A DNA stretch of 64,000 nucleotides from the NCBI RefSeq assembly GCF_032027425.1, contig NZ_JAVSJA010000001.1, forward strand, positions 248,001 through 312,000. Reading direction: 5' to 3'. The notes under the pieces were generated by a model. It saw only the letters and a list, made by a program, of their open reading frames with translations. It was not told the DNA's origin and did not search any database. Source of the stretch: Microcystis wesenbergii NRERC-220 (lineage in GTDB: Bacteria > Cyanobacteriota > Cyanobacteriia > Cyanobacteriales > Microcystaceae). The translations under genes were made by a program, and so were the position numbers. Within the stretch, counting starts at the first letter, position 1, and every line of letters begins with the position of its first letter. This document shows, in pieces, positions 10,825 through 20,301 of the stretch.

Positions 10825-11694
10825 TTAAACCATCATTAGCTCTAATTCTGCCTCGGCGTTAACTTTGGGTTTATCGGCATTAAGATAGAAATCCGATAAT
10901 AAAGTGAATAACTCCCGGTCGGCAGATTCTTTGGGAATAACTCCTTCTGGTTTGGCTAAAATCTGATCGGCAATGTTGAGATAATAGTCACAAACGTAAC
11001 TTAACATCGGATCCTTGTCGGCCATTTCAAAGAGAGTTTGACCTTTAACTCTGGAGACGCGAATATCTTCAATTAAGGGTAAAACTTCTAACACTGGCAT
11101 GGGAACATGATCCACATATTTATTAATTAAATCGCGTTTTGAGGTGCGATTACCAATTAATCCGGCTAGTCGCAGGGGATGGGTGCGCGCTTTTTCGCGG
11201 ACGGAAGCGGCGATGCGATTGGCGGCAAAAAGAGCATCAAAGCCGTTATCCGTGACAATTATGCAGTAATCGGCGTAATTTAAGGGTGCGGCAAATCCCC
11301 CACAGACCACATCCCCCAAAACATCGAACAAAATCACGTCAAATTCATCAAAAGCGTTCAATTCTTTTAATAATTTCACCGTTTCCCCGACGACGTAACC
11401 GCCACAACCGGCACCGGCCGGAGGGCCACCCGCTTCCACACATTTGACACCACCGTAACCGTCATAGATAACGTCTTCGGGCCAGATGTCTTCGTAGTGA
11501 AAATCTTTTTCTTGTAGGGTATCGATGATTGTGGGAATAAGAAAGCCTGTCAGAGTGAAGGTGCTATCATGCTTGGGGTCACAGCCTATTTGTAGGACTT
11601 TTTTGCCTCTTTTGGCTAAAGCGGCCGAAATATTACAGCTTGTTGTCGATTTACCGATGCCACCTTTTCCGTAGACTGCGAGTGTTAAAGGCAT
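10825..11694 (-). CDS. chlL: Light-independent protochlorophyllide reductase iron-sulfur ATP-binding protein
   Basis: A 289-residue NifH-like ATPase that passes electrons to ChlN-ChlB. It has Walker [10 protein letters not shown] at residues 9-17, and C97 and C131, the two cysteines each monomer gives to the 4Fe-4S cluster bridging the dimer. The DPKHDST and [15 protein letters not shown] segments are also intact. First gene of the minus-strand group chlL - DUF5331 - chlN. A 460-bp upstream region without genes probably holds the promoter. Confidence 0.98.
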   Translation of the reverse strand: MPLTLAVYGKGGIGKSTTSCNISAALAKRGKKVLQIGCDPKHDSTFTLTGFLIPTIIDTLQEKDFHYEDIWPEDVIYDGYGGVKCVEAGGPPAGAGCGGYVVGETVKLLKELNAFDEFDVILFDVLGDVVCGGFAAPLNYADYCIIVTDNGFDALFAANRIAASVREKARTHPLRLAGLIGNRTSKRDLINKYVDHVPMPVLEVLPLIEDIRVSRVKGQTLFEMADKDPMLSYVCDYYLNIADQILAKPEGVIPKESADRELFTLLSDFYLNADKPKVNAEAELELMMV

Positions 11695-12153
11695 GGAAGT
11701 TCTCCTAAATGTACGCTTGAATGGTGAGTTTGTTTATCAGTGCTTTGATCGTAATTATTGACCATCTCCCCACCCCTTGGAAAGAGGCTCAATTTTTATC
11801 TGCTATAGCTAGAGTGAGATTGAAAGCGTAAAAATTAGATTAATAATTTTTTAGAGCTTATAGAGTTTATGAAATTGATAAAAACTTATAAAAACAGCTT
11901 TGTTTATATATTTACTTTAAATACAAACAATAAACAAAAAACGTCAAAGCTTTGCAAAAACTCGATAAACAGCGTTTTACCGTGGCAAACCAGGACAAAA
12001 AGGGTCAAGATAGAGGCAGCCTAGAGACCGATGTCAGATTTTCGTGAATAATCATTACAATTTTCCCCGTCAGAAGATTAAATAAATCGATCCTGAGAAG
12101 GATGCCGAAAAAGCCTGTAGTAGAATTAGAGGAAAGTACCTGTAGGGTTTCCT
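11695..12153. promoter_or_regulatory. Divergent intergenic region upstream of chlL
   Basis: This gap separates divergent chlL and a plus-strand membrane-protein gene. It is AT-rich between about 11840 and 11950 and must contain the promoters of both. I see no clear sigma-70 pair, operator or RNA gene and no repeat shared with other gaps. Confidence 0.4.
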
Positions 12154-12987
12154 ATGCGAGTTAAGCAGAAAACGCTGACTACACTCTTATTAGAGAATAA
12201 GGCTCCTAAATATCGTCCTTTTCTGGCGTTTTTTCTGGCTGGGTTTCCCTTGCTCTTTTTAGCATATTTGGTTTCTTTCCAGCGCGCTTATCTCAACTGC
12301 ATGAGGTTAGGCACAAAAAGAATAGATTGTCAATATGTCCAAGAGTATAATTTTCCTGTTTCTAGTCGGGAGAATTTTTCTTTAACTCACATTAAAGCTA
12401 CGGCTGTCTATCAGGAAGTTTTTATCAGTGTTGAGCAGAAAAAAACTGTTAATAACACGGTTTTGTTGGTGGGAAGAAATAACTATCTCTACATCGAGAA
12501 TTTTCGAGATGTGCAGTCAGCTAGTGATTTTAAAACTCGATTTGAGAGTTTTGTGAATAGATATAAAGCTCAGGAAATTATTGCCAAAAGTCCCCTAGAT
12601 ACCTTGTCAGCAATGCTAGAACAGCACCATAATTATCCCTATTATCTCTGGGGTATGTTATGCTTATTGTCAGGTTTATTGTTACTTTATGATGTCAGCT
12701 ATTGGGAGAGTTATGTCTTTAATCAGGGTACCGCTACCCTAACCCGTAAGCGACAACATTTAATTTTTAGAAGTGAAAGTGATTATCTTCTAGGGAGAAT
12801 TGTTGAGGCAAAGGTGGAAGATTACAAAGGCTTTTTGGGGTCTAATTACCGACGGATTATTTTAACCCTAGCGAATGGGGAAAAAATTATTCTCAATAGC
12901 CGTTTACTGGAATCTATCAGTAACGGAAAAAGGGAAGAAAAAATCCTGGCAATGATTGCCGAAAAGTTAAACTTAACTCAAGAGTAA
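12154..12987 (+). CDS. Hypothetical membrane protein with two transmembrane segments
   Basis: A 277-residue protein with one hydrophobic helix at about 22-44 and another at about 161-182. They enclose an outward or periplasmic domain of about 115 residues (with Cys49 and Cys59). A C-terminal domain after the second helix has a beta-rich PH-like look (repeated strand patterns, LILNSRLLESIS near the end). I recognise no family. The downstream 61-residue membrane gene starts 16 bp later, so the two may be an operon. Confidence 0.7.
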   Translation: MRVKQKTLTTLLLENKAPKYRPFLAFFLAGFPLLFLAYLVSFQRAYLNCMRLGTKRIDCQYVQEYNFPVSSRENFSLTHIKATAVYQEVFISVEQKKTVNNTVLLVGRNNYLYIENFRDVQSASDFKTRFESFVNRYKAQEIIAKSPLDTLSAMLEQHHNYPYYLWGMLCLLSGLLLLYDVSYWESYVFNQGTATLTRKRQHLIFRSESDYLLGRIVEAKVEDYKGFLGSNYRRIILTLANGEKIILNSRLLESISNGKREEKILAMIAEKLNLTQE

Positions 12988-13003
12988 GTGTTAATCTAAG
13001 TAA

Positions 13004-13189
13004 ATGCGCTCAAATTCTAGTTATTTAAAGTCTCTTTTTTTCGGTTTCCTATTAGTCACCGTGTTAGTTTATATATTGCGCGGCATGGGAATATTATCTT
13101 TTTTACCCGGAGGATTAATTTTGTTATTAATTCTGTCCTCCGTGGTGACGGGAATTATCTACGGAATCGATAAAACCCGCCGTTTTTAG
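13004..13189 (+). CDS. Small two-helix membrane protein (61 aa)
   Basis: Two hydrophobic helices (about 9-25 and 30-52) joined by a short GMGILSFLPGG turn, with a basic tail KTRRF. It sits 16 bp after the preceding membrane-protein gene on the same strand, which supports translation. Small proteins of this shape are conserved in cyanobacteria, but the function is unknown. Confidence 0.6.
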   Translation: MRSNSSYLKSLFFGFLLVTVLVYILRGMGILSFLPGGLILLLILSSVVTGIIYGIDKTRRF

Positions 13190-13327
13190 GAAAATATTGG
13201 CTCTTCCTTCCAGACAGAAACGAGAAGGCTGCATCTCATTTTTGTAAATCTACTAAGTTGGGATTTTTAAGGGGAAACTCTCGGCTAAAGTCGGGCGTTA
13301 CTTTCGATTTTATCACTCAATCCAAGC

Positions 13328-13386
13328 TTTTGGGGGGTTCTACCCCCCAAACCCCCCGTTGGGGACGCAAGCGCCGTCCCCAAACC
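13328..13386. repeat. Double GC-rich hairpin
   Basis: Two adjacent palindromes: a run of six G followed by T and its complement around a 3-nt loop, then GTTGGGGACG paired with CGTCCCCAAAC around GCAAGCGC. Both could form very stable RNA or DNA hairpins. No coding frame spans them. Confidence 0.6.
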
Positions 13387-13457
13387 CCTCGCGCATTAGT
13401 TTTTCGGTGGGATGCTTACACGCAGCTGCTGATATATCTGTAATAATTTAAAAGTCA

Positions 13458-13569
13458 CTCGACCGAATCTAAGACCTAATTGGTTAAGCTAAAAGCTTTG
13501 ATGTGCCTAGTTTCTAACCTTCTTTTTAGGTAGGAGAATTGTCAGATTCTGTCTTTTGCCTCTTGCCTT
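13458..13569. repeat. Dispersed repeat, family B, copy 1
   Basis: About 110 bp starting CTCGACCGAATCTAAGACC and including TAGTTTCTAACCTTCTTTTT and GGAGAATTG.CAGATTCT. It is closely matched at 40127-40247. Both copies end in the CCTCTTGCC-type tract. Noncoding. Confidence 0.7.
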
Positions 13570-13768
13570 CAGAAGCTGATAATTGCTGATTGTCGGTATT
13601 TCTGCAAATATGAGATACACTCAACGAGAAGAATCCAACGGTTCTAACGTCAATGTCAAGATTGTGGTCGTCAGTTTCTGAGCAATCTTATCGATAAAAA
13701 TATCGGCTGCATCTCCTGTTTGTGATATGAGATGCAGCCATTGCCAAAGGCTAACACACCTAGGCTAC

Positions 13769-14977
13769 TTAACCGGGGACTAAAGAAGATTTGAACGCAA
13801 AAATTTTCTCGATTACCTCTTCTACCACCTTATCGGGAGTGGACGCACCAGAAGTCACTCCGACGATAATTTTTCCCTCATTTAACCAGTTATCGGTGAT
13901 GATTAAATCGCCACCTAAAGGTTTATGTTCGATGCGATTACCAGGGAGAATGCGCTCGGCACTATCGATATGATAGGAGGGAATGGCACGCTCGATCGCT
14001 ATTTCCTGTAGGTGAGTGGTATTAGAGGAATTATAACCGCCAATTACCACCATTAAAGAAAGCGGTTCTTTCACCAGTTCAAACATGGCATCTTGACGCT
14101 CTTGAGTGGCATCACAGATGGTATTAAAACTCATGAAATGATCTTTAAAATCGATCGGTCCGTACTTTCTCAACATAGTATGCTCGAAGAGTTTGCCAAT
14201 TTCCTCCGTTTCACTTTTCAGCATCGTGGTTTGATTGGCAATACCGATATAATCTAGATCACGATCGGGATCGAAACCCTGGGAATGGGCATTTTTAAAC
14301 TTCTCTAAAAACTCGTTTTTATCGCCACCGTGGAGAATATAATTAGCGACATAATTAGCTTGAGCCAAATTTAAAACGATTAGATAAGTGCCGGCAAAAG
14401 AGCTAGTGGCGATCGTTTCTTCGTGATTATATTTCCCGTGAATAATCGAAGTGTGGGCGCTTTTTTTGTGTTTTTCCACGGAATTCCACACCTTAGAAAC
14501 CCAAGGACAAGTGGTATCCACAATCATGCAACCCTTGTCGTTAAGTATTTGCATTTCCGAGACACTAGCCCCAAAAGCGGGTAAAATCACCACATCCCCC
14601 GATTCCACCACACTAAAGTCTTTTTGGCCATTTTCCACCGGAATAAAACCCACAGCCATGGAGCGCAGACGCTGATTAACCGAGGGATTGTGAATAATTT
14701 CGTTAGTAATCCAGAGACGTTCCTGGGGAAAATGTTGACGAGTTTCGTAGGCCATGGCGACCGCGCGTTCTACCCCCCAACAAAAACCAAAAGCTTGAGC
14801 GAGATAGATCGTCACGTCCCCCCGTTGTAAACGATAATTATTTTCACGAATTTCTTGGATCAGGTCGCTTTGATACTCATTGGTCATCGCATCCATTACT
14901 TCCTCTTTGTGACCGAATCCCTTGCGGTTATAGTTATCCGATTGCTGTAGGGTGCGTTTAAAGGATTTTGTATCCAT
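13769..14977 (-). CDS. ispH: 4-hydroxy-3-methylbut-2-enyl diphosphate reductase
   Basis: A 402-residue plant/cyanobacterial-type IspH, the last enzyme of the MEP pathway, making IPP and DMAPP from HMBPP with a cubane Fe-S cluster. The three cluster cysteines are visible: C66 in [13 protein letters not shown]157 in DTTCPWV, and C287 in [21 protein letters not shown] near the C-terminus is the substrate-binding SxxS-like region. The N-terminal extension of about 50 residues and total length match cyanobacterial rather than E. coli proteins. The gene is monocistronic. Confidence 0.97.
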   Translation of the reverse strand: MDTKSFKRTLQQSDNYNRKGFGHKEEVMDAMTNEYQSDLIQEIRENNYRLQRGDVTIYLAQAFGFCWGVERAVAMAYETRQHFPQERLWITNEIIHNPSVNQRLRSMAVGFIPVENGQKDFSVVESGDVVILPAFGASVSEMQILNDKGCMIVDTTCPWVSKVWNSVEKHKKSAHTSIIHGKYNHEETIATSSFAGTYLIVLNLAQANYVANYILHGGDKNEFLEKFKNAHSQGFDPDRDLDYIGIANQTTMLKSETEEIGKLFEHTMLRKYGPIDFKDHFMSFNTICDATQERQDAMFELVKEPLSLMVVIGGYNSSNTTHLQEIAIERAIPSYHIDSAERILPGNRIEHKPLGGDLIITDNWLNEGKIIVGVTSGASTPDKVVEEVIEKIFAFKSSLVPG

Positions 14978-15071
14978 GATTCTCTGATAGGGGTATTGGT
15001 GGCGCTAAATTGGGCGAGACAGTAGCTTGCCATATATTAAAAATACCTTATCTAGTCAGCGCAGGGGGTCT

Positions 15072-15545
15072 TTAGAGACTAGAGAGAAATTCCTCATCGA
15101 TATCGTAACCAAACTGTTGAGCGAAAAATTTTAAGCGAGATAAAGCAGGAATTTGCTGACTTTTCAGCCAATCAGACAAAATAAAGAGTTTTTGCATCAC
15201 AAAAATCTCTAAAGCTTCGGGGTTATATTGAATTCCTTCCCCGCGATGGAATTGATGGGGGACCAACATAGCAGCATAACGGGCGATTTCTCCCTTTTTT
15301 GGGTCAAGAATAAAGATTAACCAGGGATAAACCGCATCTAAACGCAGAAACCACAGCCTGACTTCTGGTATCTCCGATAATTCCCGCATATCACCCTCTG
15401 CGCGAGGATAATCTATCTCTAATTGTAGAGCTTGTTCTAGTTCGGCGATCGCTGATCGGGACTGATAATCTTGAATAATAGTCTCTAAGGATGAGAGATC
15501 GAGATTTTGAATCTGATTGGGGTTAAGAGCGATTTTGACAGTCAT
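15072..15545 (-). CDS. crr6: CRR6 family NDH-1 assembly protein
   Basis: A 157-residue protein with the CRR6 (DUF1817) signature: an acidic YPRAEGDMRELSEIPEVRLW segment at about 46-65, RLDAVYPWLIFILDP at 68-82, and ARYAAMLVPHQFHRGEGI at about 88-105. In plants and Synechocystis, CRR6 is needed to mature NdhI and assemble the hydrophilic arm of NDH-1. It is soluble and lies near ispH but has its own gap. Confidence 0.9.
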   Translation of the reverse strand: MTVKIALNPNQIQNLDLSSLETIIQDYQSRSAIAELEQALQLEIDYPRAEGDMRELSEIPEVRLWFLRLDAVYPWLIFILDPKKGEIARYAAMLVPHQFHRGEGIQYNPEALEIFVMQKLFILSDWLKSQQIPALSRLKFFAQQFGYDIDEEFLSSL

Positions 15546-15646
15546 AGGGGCAAATAAAAGGTTATATCGGGCGAAATTACGGTTTTTTATCCCCAGATCG
15601 GCAATGATCTATCTCAGAAAATACTCTCGATCGGGACAAAAAAACT

Positions 15647-15754
15647 AAGTATGACTATTCTCTCACTCCGGAGTGAGAGAGGGAAACTGGACTAAAATCC
15701 CCAAGGTTGGATTTCTCCCACAATTTAACCTCCCTTGCACACCGGGTTTTTTAG
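15647..15754. repeat. Direct repeat, family C, copy 1 (left of decayed region)
   Basis: Starts AAGTATGACTA and includes GGACTAAAATCC, GGATTTCTCC, ACAATTTAACC and a TGCACAC..GGG.TTTTTTAG end. A second copy in the same orientation lies at 16569-16677. Between them lies about 815 bp of gene wreckage. Confidence 0.75.
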
Positions 15755-15779
15755 ATTGATAACTATTAGGGTGATATTG

Positions 15780-16165
15780 TCCTCGTTTGCTCATCAGTTC
15801 CGCTTGACAAAGAGCTAATCGATGACTAATTACTATGGTTATTTTATCGGTGGCTAAAGTGCGAAACATTTGCTAGATTTCCTATTCTGCATTAGCAGCA
15901 GGGGAGGCAGTCGGTTTCTCAAAAATGACCAATTCTCAGGATAATTATTTTAGAGGATTTAACCCTTTTTCCCTTAACTTAATTAAGTTCAATCCATCGG
16001 GATTATCAAAGAGAGTGATATCGGGGAAATTAGCTACTTTATCAATTACTTTACCCTAGAGAAATCCTCGAACTCGATCGCGCAAAGAAGCAAAGAGTAA
16101 ACCGGTAATCGTGGTGAGGGAATCGGTGAACAAGCTCAGGAAAATTAATCCGCTCACACTTGCGA
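15780..16165 (-). pseudogene. Remnant of an ABC transporter (fused permease-ATPase type)
   Basis: On the minus strand, 16165 down to about 15950 translates as a transmembrane-domain fragment (SGLIFLSLFTDSLTTITG, then FASLRDRVRGFL, a stop, then GKVIDKVANFPDITLFDN). A second piece at about 15780-15870 reads LATDKITIVISHRLALC joined directly to ELMSKRGQYH. That joins the H-loop region to the C-terminal tail of an ATPase domain with the D-loop-to-tail segment deleted. The order is right for one half-transporter gene of the MsbA/HlyB type. It has lost most of the nucleotide-binding domain and carries stops, so it is a dead gene. Confidence 0.65.
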
Positions 16166-16285
16166 CTACCTTTAAAACAAACAACGGTTGAGTCTTCTCT
16201 GACGAATAATACACATTATTACAGTCCCCGGCACTCGAACCAGGAATAAAGGTACAATAGAACTGTAGAGATCTGGAGGGTTGCT

Positions 16286-16520
16286 ATGTTTACACACAAC
16301 TTAGATGACAAAAAACTGTCCCTCGATCGAGAAGGGAAAACACTGCGAAAATTCACCTATCGTCCACCAAAAATCTACCACCTTGATCGCCCTAGCAATT
16401 TATCAATGGAAGGGAATTCAAGGATTGTGGGATTTAGAAGGAAAATTTGCCCTCGTTATTCTTGATGCAAGTCCTGCGGCAACATTTCCTAGGCATTGCT
16501 GATGTCGAAAGTGGCAGTCG
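16286..16520 (+). pseudogene. Possible remnant of an asparagine-synthase-like N-terminal domain
   Basis: Two overlapping frames carry protein-like text. From ATG 16286 reads FTHNLDDKKLSLDREGKTLR. The frame at 16305-16502 then reads LIALAIYQWKGIQGLWDLEG followed by KFALVILDASP. The second resembles the end of the class II glutamine amidotransferase domain of asparagine synthase-like proteins (YxxWGxxxLxxLxGxFAFxxWD). The switch between frames and abrupt end point to a frameshifted, truncated relic. Asparagine-synthase homologs and ABC exporters co-occur in lasso-peptide loci, but two small fragments cannot prove that. Confidence 0.35.
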
Positions 16521-16568
16521 CATCAGCAGTTCCCTGGCTGTGATCCCATGGTTGCCACCAAGCAACTG

Positions 16569-16677
16569 AAGTATGACTAGGATATCATCCCGGAGCGGCA
16601 AGGGGAACTGGACTAAAATCCTCATGATTGGATTTCTCCTACAATTTAACCCCCTCTGCACACTGGGGGTTTTTTAG
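16569..16677. repeat. Direct repeat, family C, copy 2, ending in a terminator-like hairpin
   Basis: Same unit as 15647-15754. Its 3' end CCCCC-TCTGCACACT-GGGGG-TTTTTT would act as a plus-strand terminator, insulating the downstream transporter gene. Confidence 0.75.
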
Positions 16678-16757
16678 TCGGCAAAATCGGTAACTAGGGA
16701 CACGAATAAATTAGTCAATTTATGGGAAAATAAGCGCATCTTCTCCGCTTTTATCCC

Positions 16758-17627
16758 ATGCAGGCCGACTTTTTTACTAATATCCTCTTACCCGTTGCCC
16801 TAGGCGTTTTAATGTTAGGCATGGGATTAGGATTAATTCCCGCCGATTTTCAGCGTATCACCCGTTATCCCAAAGCAGTCCTGATCGGTTTAGTCAATCA
16901 AATTATTATTCTACCGATCGTCGGCTTTATTATTGCTTCTCTTTTGCCTCTCCAGCCAGAAATTGCCGTCGGTTTAATGATTATCGCTATTTGCCCCAGC
17001 AGTCCTTCCTGCAATGTTTTAACCTATTTAGCTAAGGGAGATGTGGTCCTTTGTGTTACTTTAACGGCTTTTAGTAGCATCATCACCATTTTCACAATAC
17101 CTTTTTTAGCTAGTTTAATTCTCCAGCATTTTATGGGTGAAAGTGCCGCCATCTCCCTACCCATTGGTTCCACTATGGCGCAGATATTTTTGATTATAGT
17201 TTTACCCATGATTATCGGTATGACTATCCGCCATTACTTCCCTTTACTGGCCAAAAGTCTGGAACCGATAACTAATCGTTTAGCCGTGATTTTTCTAGCG
17301 GTTATTATCTGCTTATTAATCCTGAGAGAATGGCAACGTTTACCTTTATTTATCGCTCAAACTGGCCTGGCAGTGATCATTTTAAACACGACTGCTTCCC
17401 TAATTGGGTTTTTCAGTGGTCGTTTATTTCAATTAACTATTCCCCAAAGAATTTGTATCGCAATTGAAGTAGGTATTCAAAGCGGCACTTTAGCTATTGC
17501 TATCACTGCCGGTTTATTAAAGAATCCCGATCTAGCCATTCCCGCAATGGTCTATAGTTTATGGATGTATGTCAGCGCTTTTATTGCTGTTTATTATGGT
17601 CGCAAAAAAGCAGCTTTGGTAAAATAG
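16758..17627 (+). CDS. Bile acid:sodium symporter (BASS) family transporter
   Basis: A 289-residue integral membrane protein of about nine helices, beginning with LLPVALGVLMLGMGLGL, which fits the BASS fold. The crossover region reads CPSSPSCNVLTYLAKGDV near residues 81-98. This is the conserved NVLTYLAKGD motif, with an unusual SSPSC in place of the common GGTTS. Members move sodium with organic acids; the substrate here cannot be told. ATG 16758 follows a repeat that ends in a terminator-like hairpin. Confidence 0.88.
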   Translation: MQADFFTNILLPVALGVLMLGMGLGLIPADFQRITRYPKAVLIGLVNQIIILPIVGFIIASLLPLQPEIAVGLMIIAICPSSPSCNVLTYLAKGDVVLCVTLTAFSSIITIFTIPFLASLILQHFMGESAAISLPIGSTMAQIFLIIVLPMIIGMTIRHYFPLLAKSLEPITNRLAVIFLAVIICLLILREWQRLPLFIAQTGLAVIILNTTASLIGFFSGRLFQLTIPQRICIAIEVGIQSGTLAIAITAGLLKNPDLAIPAMVYSLWMYVSAFIAVYYGRKKAALVK

Positions 17628-17829
17628 GTAAATGGGGTGATAGGGTGATGGGGAGAAGGGAGCGGGATACTTTTTCCGTTATTAGTAAACATTACTCAGT
17701 AATAATATTCGATTATTGGCCGAGTTTTTCGGTTACTTGAATCGCTTAAAAGCTTGGCTCTGTGTTTTCTTTACTCCTCGATTAATTCATTAGACCTCTT
17801 GTGAAAATCAAAAATTGTTGTTAGGGTTA

Positions 17830-17857
17830 GGCTTCGGCCGTGAGCTCAGCCGAACGG
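17830..17857. repeat. 28-bp palindromic repeat, copy 1
   Basis: Begins GGCTTCGGCCGTGAG and ends CTCAGCCGAACGG. TTCGGC...GCCGAA encloses TGAGCTCA with a 2-bp CG interruption on one side. The identical 28 bp, inverted, interrupts the tnpB gene at 27939-27966. Confidence 0.85.
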
Positions 17858-17872
17858 AGTCAGTAGCCAGTA

Positions 17873-17998
17873 GTCAGTAGTCAGGAGAATTAAGAATAAA
17901 TAATAATCAATTAAATAATCTATTTACAGATTTTATGCCATTTAATCCTTATTTTTGCCGTTTTTGAACCCTGAAACATTAATTATGCAAGAGGTTTA
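17873..17998. repeat. Dispersed repeat, family D, copy 1
   Basis: Starts with AGTCAGTAGTCAGGAG. It has ATAATCAATTAAAT, CTATTTA.AGATTTTATGC and ends near TTAATTATGCAAG. A matching unit lies at about 51173-51288. Noncoding. Confidence 0.6.
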
Positions 17999-18382
17999 TT
18001 ACTTTTCTTTTCTATATACTCAACTTAATCGATCGATAAATTCTCTGTTGTCATCCGTTTTTACTTGTCATTTCTGTTTTCCCGTTCCCGAGAGTAACAG
18101 AAGAGGGATAGGTTACACCTCGCAGCCTTCCCTTCCCCGCTTCAATAGCCGAGTTTGCTACTACATTAGTACAAAAGATCGGCACACATAAACAGTTATA
18201 AGATTGGTCGGGATTGACCTTTTCTAGGCAGCCGAGGTGCTAAAAACTTTACTAGGCGCTTATTTCAGGTATGACAACCCTATTTGATGCCTGAACATTT
18301 CCCACTGATCGGAAACGCCGTAATCTAGCGCTTGCATTAGTCTAGACATTACAATAGAAAAGAAGGATTATTCCCAGAAATC

Positions 18383-20272
18383 ATGACACTGCTGACGGTT
18401 CGATCGCTCAAAAAAGACTTCGGTATCAAGGAAATTCTCAAAGATGCGAGTTTTAGTCTCGATGATCGCGATAAAGTCGGCCTGATTGGTACGAATGGAT
18501 CGGGAAAATCGACCCTGTTGAAAATGATCGCCGGATTAGAAGCGATCGATGGCGGCGAAATTCAAATCAATTCGGGGATGAAAATCGTCTATTTACCCCA
18601 GCAACCCGATCTAGACGACGATAAAACGGTTTTAGAGCAGGTTTTCGCCGATAGTGGCGAAAGTATGACTTTAATCAAGGAATACGAGGAATTGTCCGAT
18701 CGCCTTGTCCATGAGCCAGAAAATCTGGATACTATTATGGAACGTTTGTCAAGGGTTTCGCAACAAATTGATCAACTTGCCGCCTGGGATTTAGAAACCA
18801 ATGCTAAAGTTATTTTAAGTAAACTGGGCATCGATAATTTTAATGCTCGCGTGGGCGATTTATCGGGGGGATATCGCAAAAGAATCGCCATCGCTACCGC
18901 ACTTTTAGCCGATCCTGACTGTTTATTGATGGATGAACCCACAAACCATTTAGACGCGCTTTCCGTGGAGTGGTTACAGAGTTATTTGTCCCGTTTTCGA
19001 GGAGGATTATTATTAATTACTCATGATCGCTATTTTCTCGATCGAGTGACTAATCGCATCATTGAAATCGATCGGGGAGATTTATCTACTTATTCTGGTA
19101 ATTATGCCTATTATCTAGAAAAAAAAGCTTTAGCGGAAGAATCGATCGCCAGTAGTCAACGCAAACACGCGGGAGTTTTACGACGGGAATTAGAATGGTT
19201 ATCCCGGGGACCAAAAGCGCGCAGTACCAAACAAAAAGCGCGGATCGATCGCATTCAAGCAATGGGTAATAAGGAATTTAAACAGGTGGAGGGAAAAGTC
19301 GATATTGCCACCGCAGGAAGACGCATCGGCAAAAAAGTTATTGAAGTAGAAAAGATATCGAAAGCTTACGGCGATCATACTTTAATTAAAGATTTTACCT
19401 ATATTTTTACTCCCGAAGATCGCATCGGTATTATTGGCAGTAACGGGGTAGGAAAATCTACTCTCATGGATATTATTACCGGGAAAATTCTCCCCGATTC
19501 AGGCACGGTTGACATCGGTTCCACTATTCATATTGGTTACTTCGATCAACAATCCGATGATCTCAATATCAACGAAAATCAAAGAGTGATCGAATATCTG
19601 AAAAGTGTGGCCGAATTAGTCAAAACCCTAGACGGCAGCGTGATCACCGCTTCCCAGATGTTAGAAAAATTTCTCTTTCCTCCCGATCAACAGTATGCAC
19701 CAATTTATAAACTTTCTGGAGGGGAAAGAAGACGCTTATTTTTACTACGAGTTTTGATGAGTGCGCCTAATGTTTTAATCTTAGATGAACCCACCAATGA
19801 TCTCGATGTGCAGACGTTAGCAATTTTAGAAGAATATTTAGAGGACTTTAACGGTTGTGTGATTGTCGTTTCCCATGATCGCTATTTTCTCGATCGAGTA
19901 GTTGATACTATTTTTGCCTTTGAAACCGGGGGGAATATCCGTCAATATCCGGGTAATTATTCCCTTTATCTCGATCAGAAAAAAGAGGAGGAGGAACCAA
20001 AAGAAAAAAAAGTCACCCCAAAAACTGTTAAAGCTTCTCCGTCACCCGTCAATAAGAAAATCTCTTTTAAAGAGAAAAAAGAATACGAAGATATCGAGAA
20101 ACAAATACCAATTTTAGAAGCAAAAAAAGCTGAAATTGAACAGGTACTTTATGGAGAACCCCTAGAAGATTTTACCAAAATAACCGCTCTGACCGAAGAA
20201 TTAGCTCAATTGAGTCAAAAAATTGATAATTTAACCGATCGCTGGTTAGAATTAGCGGAAAAATTAGGCTAG
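18383..20272 (+). CDS. ABC-F family ATPase, Uup-like
   Basis: A 629-residue protein with two ABC domains and no membrane segment. Domain 1 has Walker A GTNGSGKST near residue 36, signature LSGGYRKR and Walker B LLMDEPTNHLD. Domain 2 has GSNGVGKST, LSGGERRR and LILDEPTNDLD. The linker between them (about 245-315, YYLEKKALAEESIASSQRKH) is the ABC-F P-site tRNA-interaction motif. A charged coiled coil forms the last 90 residues, as in Uup. Such proteins act on the ribosome E site or on DNA intermediates rather than in transport. The exact subfamily is an inference from the C-terminal coil. Confidence 0.92.
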   Translation: MTLLTVRSLKKDFGIKEILKDASFSLDDRDKVGLIGTNGSGKSTLLKMIAGLEAIDGGEIQINSGMKIVYLPQQPDLDDDKTVLEQVFADSGESMTLIKEYEELSDRLVHEPENLDTIMERLSRVSQQIDQLAAWDLETNAKVILSKLGIDNFNARVGDLSGGYRKRIAIATALLADPDCLLMDEPTNHLDALSVEWLQSYLSRFRGGLLLITHDRYFLDRVTNRIIEIDRGDLSTYSGNYAYYLEKKALAEESIASSQRKHAGVLRRELEWLSRGPKARSTKQKARIDRIQAMGNKEFKQVEGKVDIATAGRRIGKKVIEVEKISKAYGDHTLIKDFTYIFTPEDRIGIIGSNGVGKSTLMDIITGKILPDSGTVDIGSTIHIGYFDQQSDDLNINENQRVIEYLKSVAELVKTLDGSVITASQMLEKFLFPPDQQYAPIYKLSGGERRRLFLLRVLMSAPNVLILDEPTNDLDVQTLAILEEYLEDFNGCVIVVSHDRYFLDRVVDTIFAFETGGNIRQYPGNYSLYLDQKKEEEEPKEKKVTPKTVKASPSPVNKKISFKEKKEYEDIEKQIPILEAKKAEIEQVLYGEPLEDFTKITALTEELAQLSQKIDNLTDRWLELAEKLG

Positions 20273-20301
20273 GATAATCCCTATTTTCCCGATCAATTTA
20301 G

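Larger units (their letters stand above)
13227..13739. repeat. Noncoding block bounded by 13-bp inverted ends (GGCTGCATCTCAT)
   Basis: GGCTGCATCTCAT at 13227-13239 is repeated inverted as ATGAGATGCAGCC at 13727-13739. A further direct copy of the first 11 bp lies at 13705, making a terminal hairpin with the right end. The block of 513 bp has no credible gene and contains two GC-rich hairpins and a copy of a dispersed repeat. It looks like a nested, MITE-like insertion between the membrane-protein genes and ispH. Confidence 0.6.
17628..18382. other. 755-bp gap without a credible gene
   Basis: It holds a 28-bp palindrome (17830-17857), short CAGTAGCCAGTAGTCAGTAG tracts, and a dispersed repeat (about 17873-17998) that recurs at 51173-51288. 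An open frame at 17955-18191 has no protein-like composition. The last 150 bp before 18383 should contain the promoter of the ABC-F gene. Confidence 0.5.

Noticed and set aside
13258-13443. 61-codon open frame
   Set aside because: It reads through two GC-rich hairpins in a repeat block; the peptide is proline-arginine noise.
15663-15869. A 68-codon intact small protein
   Set aside because: Part is a repeat-family sequence and part an ABC ATPase fragment with an internal deletion, so it is gene debris.
16224-16256. tRNA-like fragment (GGCACTCGAACCAGGAAT, minus strand T-arm look)
   Set aside because: The T-stem does not pair and no other arm can be drawn, so it is at most a decayed tRNA end.
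17955-18191. 78-codon open frame
   Set aside because: It overlaps a dispersed noncoding repeat, has Ser/Cys-rich random composition and no ribosome-binding site.
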